Assembly (NCBI GenBank): GCA_035235625.1
Contig: CP141142.1
Span: 14,600,995 to 14,664,994, forward strand
Source of the DNA: Saururus chinensis
Taxonomy: Eukaryota; Streptophyta; Magnoliopsida; Piperales; Saururaceae
Length of the DNA stretch: 64,000 bases
Direction: 5' to 3'
Shown: positions 60,151-64,000 of the stretch, in pieces
How positions within the stretch are numbered: the first letter of the stretch is position 1
How the letters are laid out: each line of letters begins with the position of its first letter
Translations under genes and position numbers: made by a program
The notes under the pieces: model-generated
Told to the model about the DNA's origin: nothing
What the model saw: the letters and a program-made list of their open reading frames with translations, nothing else
Database searches by the model: none

Positions 60151-60532
60151 AAAAGAGAGTGAAGACAACTAGAGAGAGGAGAGAGAGAGACGAGACAAGG
60201 ATGAGGAGAGAGAGAAGAGAGAGGCTGAGGAGAGAGAAGAGAGAAGAGAATGGGTGAGGAGACAGAGAAGGGAGAGAGGGTAGAGAGAGAGGGTGAGGAG
60301 AGTGACAAGAGAGAAAGAGGGGAAAGAGAGTAGAGAGAGGGTTAGGAGTGAGAGAGAAGAGAGGGGGTGAGGAGAGAGAGAAGAGAGAATGAGGAGAGAG
60401 ATAGAAAAGAGAGAATGAGAAGAGGGTGAGGAGAGAGAGGGTAGAGAGAGAGGATGAGGAGAGACAGAGAAGAGAGAGGGATGAGTGAGAAAGAGGGGAG
60501 AGAGAGGATGAGGAGAGAGAGAAGAGAGAGGC
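60150..60532 (+). repeat. GA tract before the terminal Gypsy element
   Basis: Purine-rich simple repeats (gaggagagagaagagag and so on) up to the LTR start. Confidence 0.85.
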
Positions 60533-63500
60533 TGTGCAACCCTAATTTTGGTACGTTCTTTTAATCAATAATATAATTTTAATATATGATTTTGATAGTG
60601 TTATTTTGGAGTTAGGACCTAAAGAGTAGTGGTAGAACTCTAAAAGATGACCATAATAGCTTTCAAATCATTTAAATCAGGCATCGAAACCGTAAGTATA
60701 GATCATGGGAAGCATGCTTCATTGGTGAGACCCATGGTAAAACCTATCCTTTATTGTTCTTTCGAAGGGCTCGTCGATACGAGTCCATCGGTACCAAGAA
60801 CGCGTAATTTTGATTTATAGTTAAAAAATTTTGAAAATTTTAAAAAAATATATGTATATATTAATAAAATAATAGTAAATGATGCAAGCTGCGTAGAGTG
60901 GCATGGTGTGGTGTCGGGCCACGTGGCGGGCCTGCATCGCGTGGGACCCATGGGGAACGGTTTAGCCAATGTGCCTTGCGGGACACAAGTGGAGAGTCCC
61001 GGGTGCACCGAGCACTAACATACTTTGGCGCACAACGCATGACACACAAATCACATGCCAAACTCGCCATGTTACCCTTATTTTCTATATAAACGTGAAA
61101 CCGGAAGTAGAATTCATTTCTACCCCGTGCTAAAACATCTAACCCTCTATTCTGAATCGTTTTAAGTCCAATTCAAGCCGTTCAAAAGGCGTTTTGGACG
61201 ATGTGACTAGGCCAGTTTTTCTATTTAAGCTCTCTACAACCATGAATTTTCTACCCCAATTCTAAGGTAGGGGTCTTAAGCTCTAGTTTATGCTATACTT
61301 GTATGCTTAACTTTTTATGCATCGTTTTCATTCAGATATGCTCATTTGCATAAGTTTTCATAAGCAATGCTATACGTATACCATGTTTTATCTACACAAA
61401 ATTATGATACAATACATGTATTTTCTGGATAGTTCTAAGATTATACCTAGAATTATATTTTGTCTCAATATCTACCGAGGAAATTATCAGTATTTGGCAT
61501 GCGCACATAGGTGTGGAGTGAAATGCGAAAACTCATACCTTCCAAGCTTCTTGTTGTCCCATGAGCATTGAGGGGAACCTCATTTGGTATCACGGCTTTA
61601 GATTATCATCATCGGACGAACCGGTGTGTTTTTGGAATTATTTTTGAATTCATTTATGTAATACATTCTGTTTAGCAAAAATTATTACCATCATAAGTAC
61701 TTTTACTTAGCATTAAATTAGATTTTAATTCCAACTATTGAGTTTAAAAATACTCACCCACTTCCAGACTCTGCACGTAGTGAAAACAACCAGAAGTGTC
61801 AGCTGTGGCATTTTCTGCTCAACTTCCTTGAATGTTTTTGTTAAATTTTGTAATAATGTGACCATTATGTAATGGCTTGTTATGCCCATGTTTTTTTAAT
61901 CTGACTACCCTACAAGCGGTGTATTTGGACTATTTTATAATCTACTATTGTGCTGTTAAAATTATGTGCTATGTAAAATTTTGGCTGTGCACCAACTCAA
62001 GCTTGTTATAAATTATTATACTTTATGTGTCGTTGTTTTTCTTTGACTCCTTCTGTCGGCTGTCACATTCAGTTTCACGTGTGATATAACACGTGCCAAG
62101 CAGTATAATAATTATACGTATTATATCATATATTATTAAATGACGGATGCCACATTTGGTATCGGAACACTCAACTCCACCATTAGTAGAATAGTCATTT
62201 TAGTAGATACATAATACCGTGATATTTATATCCGATGTTTTTTTTATGTTATGCTATATTTTGTTTTGAAATGATAATTCAGTTAATGGGAAAATCGAAA
62301 ATGAAACCCATTTCGGGCTCTTTATATCATATGTTAGCCCGAAAACAACCACCATCATCCAAAAAAGATAAGAAGAGTAGCAGTATGGCAGTCTTCAAAT
62401 AATTTAGAAATAACCGCTGTCCTTCCCCAAAGTAGCGATGACATATAGGAAATAGTCAATATTCCTGACACGCCACTTTCGATAGAAGTAGAGGAAATAA
62501 TAAATATTTCCAACTCAACTATCAAAGTTGATGAAGAAGACACCGAAGAGGAAGACCCTTCGGAAGAAGAGGATCCTTTAGAAGAAGACCCATTGGAGGA
62601 AGACCAGCTAGATGACCCATATGAAGAGAACCCGCAACCCGAGATTGAGCCACATGAGGAAGAATTAATAGACATAGCCCAAACCATGGAAAACCTGATG
62701 GAGGCAAATCCAGTGGTCGATGAGTATTTCTGGAGAGAAATGTTAATTAATGTTCCGGTTGAGGGAGAGCTAGAAAATGTGGGTGGAGAAGAGATAATGG
62801 AAAACCCAGGAAAGGATGAGCGGATGGGAAGTGCGGATGGAGAACCCGGGAGAGGGTGAGGGTATAAATAACCTTGTGAGGGACATTGATTTAAATATTC
62901 TACCCCCGGAAGAAGCAAAAGCAGAGATTGTACAATGGGGGGATAGGGGAAAGGGAATAGTATAGTACATAGATCAATTGCCAGAAATTTGTGTACTGTA
63001 CGAATAGAGGGGGCATTATTACTGCAAATGGCCTTGGTATAGAGAGCCTATGCCTGAACTATGCCCTATATGTGAGCAGAATGGGCATTACTTCTTCCAA
63101 TGGCTGTTTAGAAATATCTTCCCTTAAACAACTCTCTTAAAATTTGAATGTGTGTTTGGATTTAGTTGAGACTTATTAATAGTTGTTTTGTCAAGTGTAG
63201 TGGATACATTTCTATTGTCTAATGTAAATAGTCTTTTGGCTTGACAAGTGTATTAAATACACTTCTTTTGTATGATGTAAATATAGAAATAGTTATAAAT
63301 ATATATTTCTAGTTTACAAAAATTTCTTGTGAATTTAAAGTTGTTATAATGTGCTAGCCCCGAAATATCTTCTCACAAGGAGGTACAATTGTTTGACAAT
63401 TCTACCTACGCCAAGAATGCTACCGAAGATGCGGCGGCACCTGAATATCATGCGGACAATTTTCTTAACCTAATGATTCAACGGATGACTTTGCATTTGC

Positions 63501-64000
63501 AGACTCAAGGGTTCCAACCCAGCCCTAACCACTTAAGTAACTCTAGGGAATTGACTTAAAATAGTCATAATGGGAAGGATACTTGATTGAGCGATTAAGA
63601 AAATCGCTCCAAAATTTTCTAGAGAAGATGGACCAGAAGCTGCCAAGAAGTGGACGTTCGAAGTTGAAAGGATATTTAAGGTGTTAAAGGTACCTGAAGA
63701 TAGGAAGGTAGATGTAGCCACCTTCGGTATGACAGGAGAGGTGGCTTTTTTGTGGCCATCAGCTGAGCAAAATTTCTTCCCCAATAAAGGAAATATCAAG
63801 TGGGTAGAATTCAGAGAAGTGCTGTACAACAAATATTTCCCTCCTCATTTTCAGGAAAAGAAAGAGAAAGAATTTTTGGATCTCAAACAAGGTAATATGA
63901 CAGTTTTTCAGTATGAAAATAAATTTGTTCAGTTACATTGCTTTGCTCCTGAATTTGCTCCGCGAAGTTAAAGAAAGCCCAAAAATTTGTTTGAGGATTA
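60533..64000 (+). mobile_element. Ty3/Gypsy element, 5' LTR to gag, cut by the window end
   Basis: The LTR at 60533-62154 starts TGTGCAACCC and ends GATGCCACA. A TATA-like 'ctatataaac' is at about 61085. A primer site, TGGTATCGGAACACTC, is at 62157-62172 (compare TGGTATCAGAGC of tRNA-Met). gag follows. LTR phrases at 60760-60795 match the putative solo LTR at 33873-37376. The remaining pol and 3' LTR would be past base 64000. Confidence 0.85.
62380..63971 (+). pseudogene. Gypsy gag remnant
   Basis: An acidic leader (62455-62859, EEEDPSEEEDPLEEDPLEED-like) precedes the conserved retrotransposon gag domain at about 63615-63971: FSREDGPEAAKKWTFEVERI, then WPSAEQNFFPNKGNIKWVEF, then KYFPPHFQEKKEKEFLDLKQ and MTVFQYENKFVQLHCFAPEF. 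This is the plant Gypsy gag signature (W.EF…KYFP…EFL.LKQG…Y…F). The leader and domain are in different frames, with stops between them and a TAA at 63969, where the family runs on. The copy is therefore decayed. The particle-forming gag protein would precede protease and reverse transcriptase. Confidence 0.75.

Noticed and set aside
62355..62918. 187-residue Ser-rich minus frame
   Set aside because: It is the shadow of the Glu-rich gag leader on the + strand (GAA/GAG read as TTC/CTC).

Overview
The window looks like nuclear DNA of a flowering plant. It is AT-rich and intron-bearing, and it is dominated by nested transposable elements: Mutator-like elements with Ulp1-type passenger genes, Ty3/Gypsy and Ty1/Copia retrotransposons, CACTA-like repeats and Stowaway-like MITEs. 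There are no operons, CRISPR arrays or bacterial signals, and I saw no tRNA or rRNA gene. The species cannot be read from the sequence.

The only host genes I recognise with confidence are two related terpene synthase (TPS) loci about 36 kb apart on the + strand. TPS copy 2 (48840-51145) keeps the classic seven-exon structure and the DDxxD metal-binding motif (DDIYD). It lacks the RR(x)8W motif, which fits the TPS-g (linalool/nerolidol synthase) type. However, the conserved Trp codon that opens exon 5 reads TAG, and exon 6 has lost the second metal-binding motif (NSE/DTE), so it is probably a recent pseudogene. TPS copy 1 (from 12664) has stops and frameshifts in exons 1-3. Its exon 4 is split by an 18-kb element (13725-31803), and about 50 bp of exon 4 reappear on the far side (31804-31854).

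Layout. 1-9640: remnant of a Mutator-like element with a decayed DUF1985/Ulp1 gene on + and a decayed mudrA-type transposase on -, interrupted by a solo LTR with a perfect 5-bp target duplication. 9640-11330: Copia and LINE fragments and a MITE. 12580-13724: TPS copy 1. 13725-31803: giant element with 2.6-3.1 kb terminal inverted repeats built from ~345-bp tandem units, carrying a DUF1985/Ulp1-like gene on -; a Gypsy element (16297-23075) is nested in its left arm. 31804-37376: end of TPS copy 1, short repeats and a 3.5-kb putative solo LTR. 38160-44600: a ~1.2-kb inverted duplication carrying a conserved small exon, flanking a STRUBBELIG-type LRR fragment. 45165-47335: LTR fragments. 48114-51145: MITE, promoter and TPS copy 2. 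51480-60530: MITEs, CACTA-like subterminal repeats, long CT/GA tracts and a decayed Gypsy polyprotein on -. 60533-64000: 5' LTR, primer-binding site and gag of another Gypsy element that runs off the end.

The relative order of events can be read from the nesting. A TPS duplicated; one copy was hit by the giant Mutator-like element; a Gypsy element then landed in that element's repeat arm; the other TPS copy later acquired point lesions. Family assignments come from protein and motif recognition in the given sequence, not from searches.
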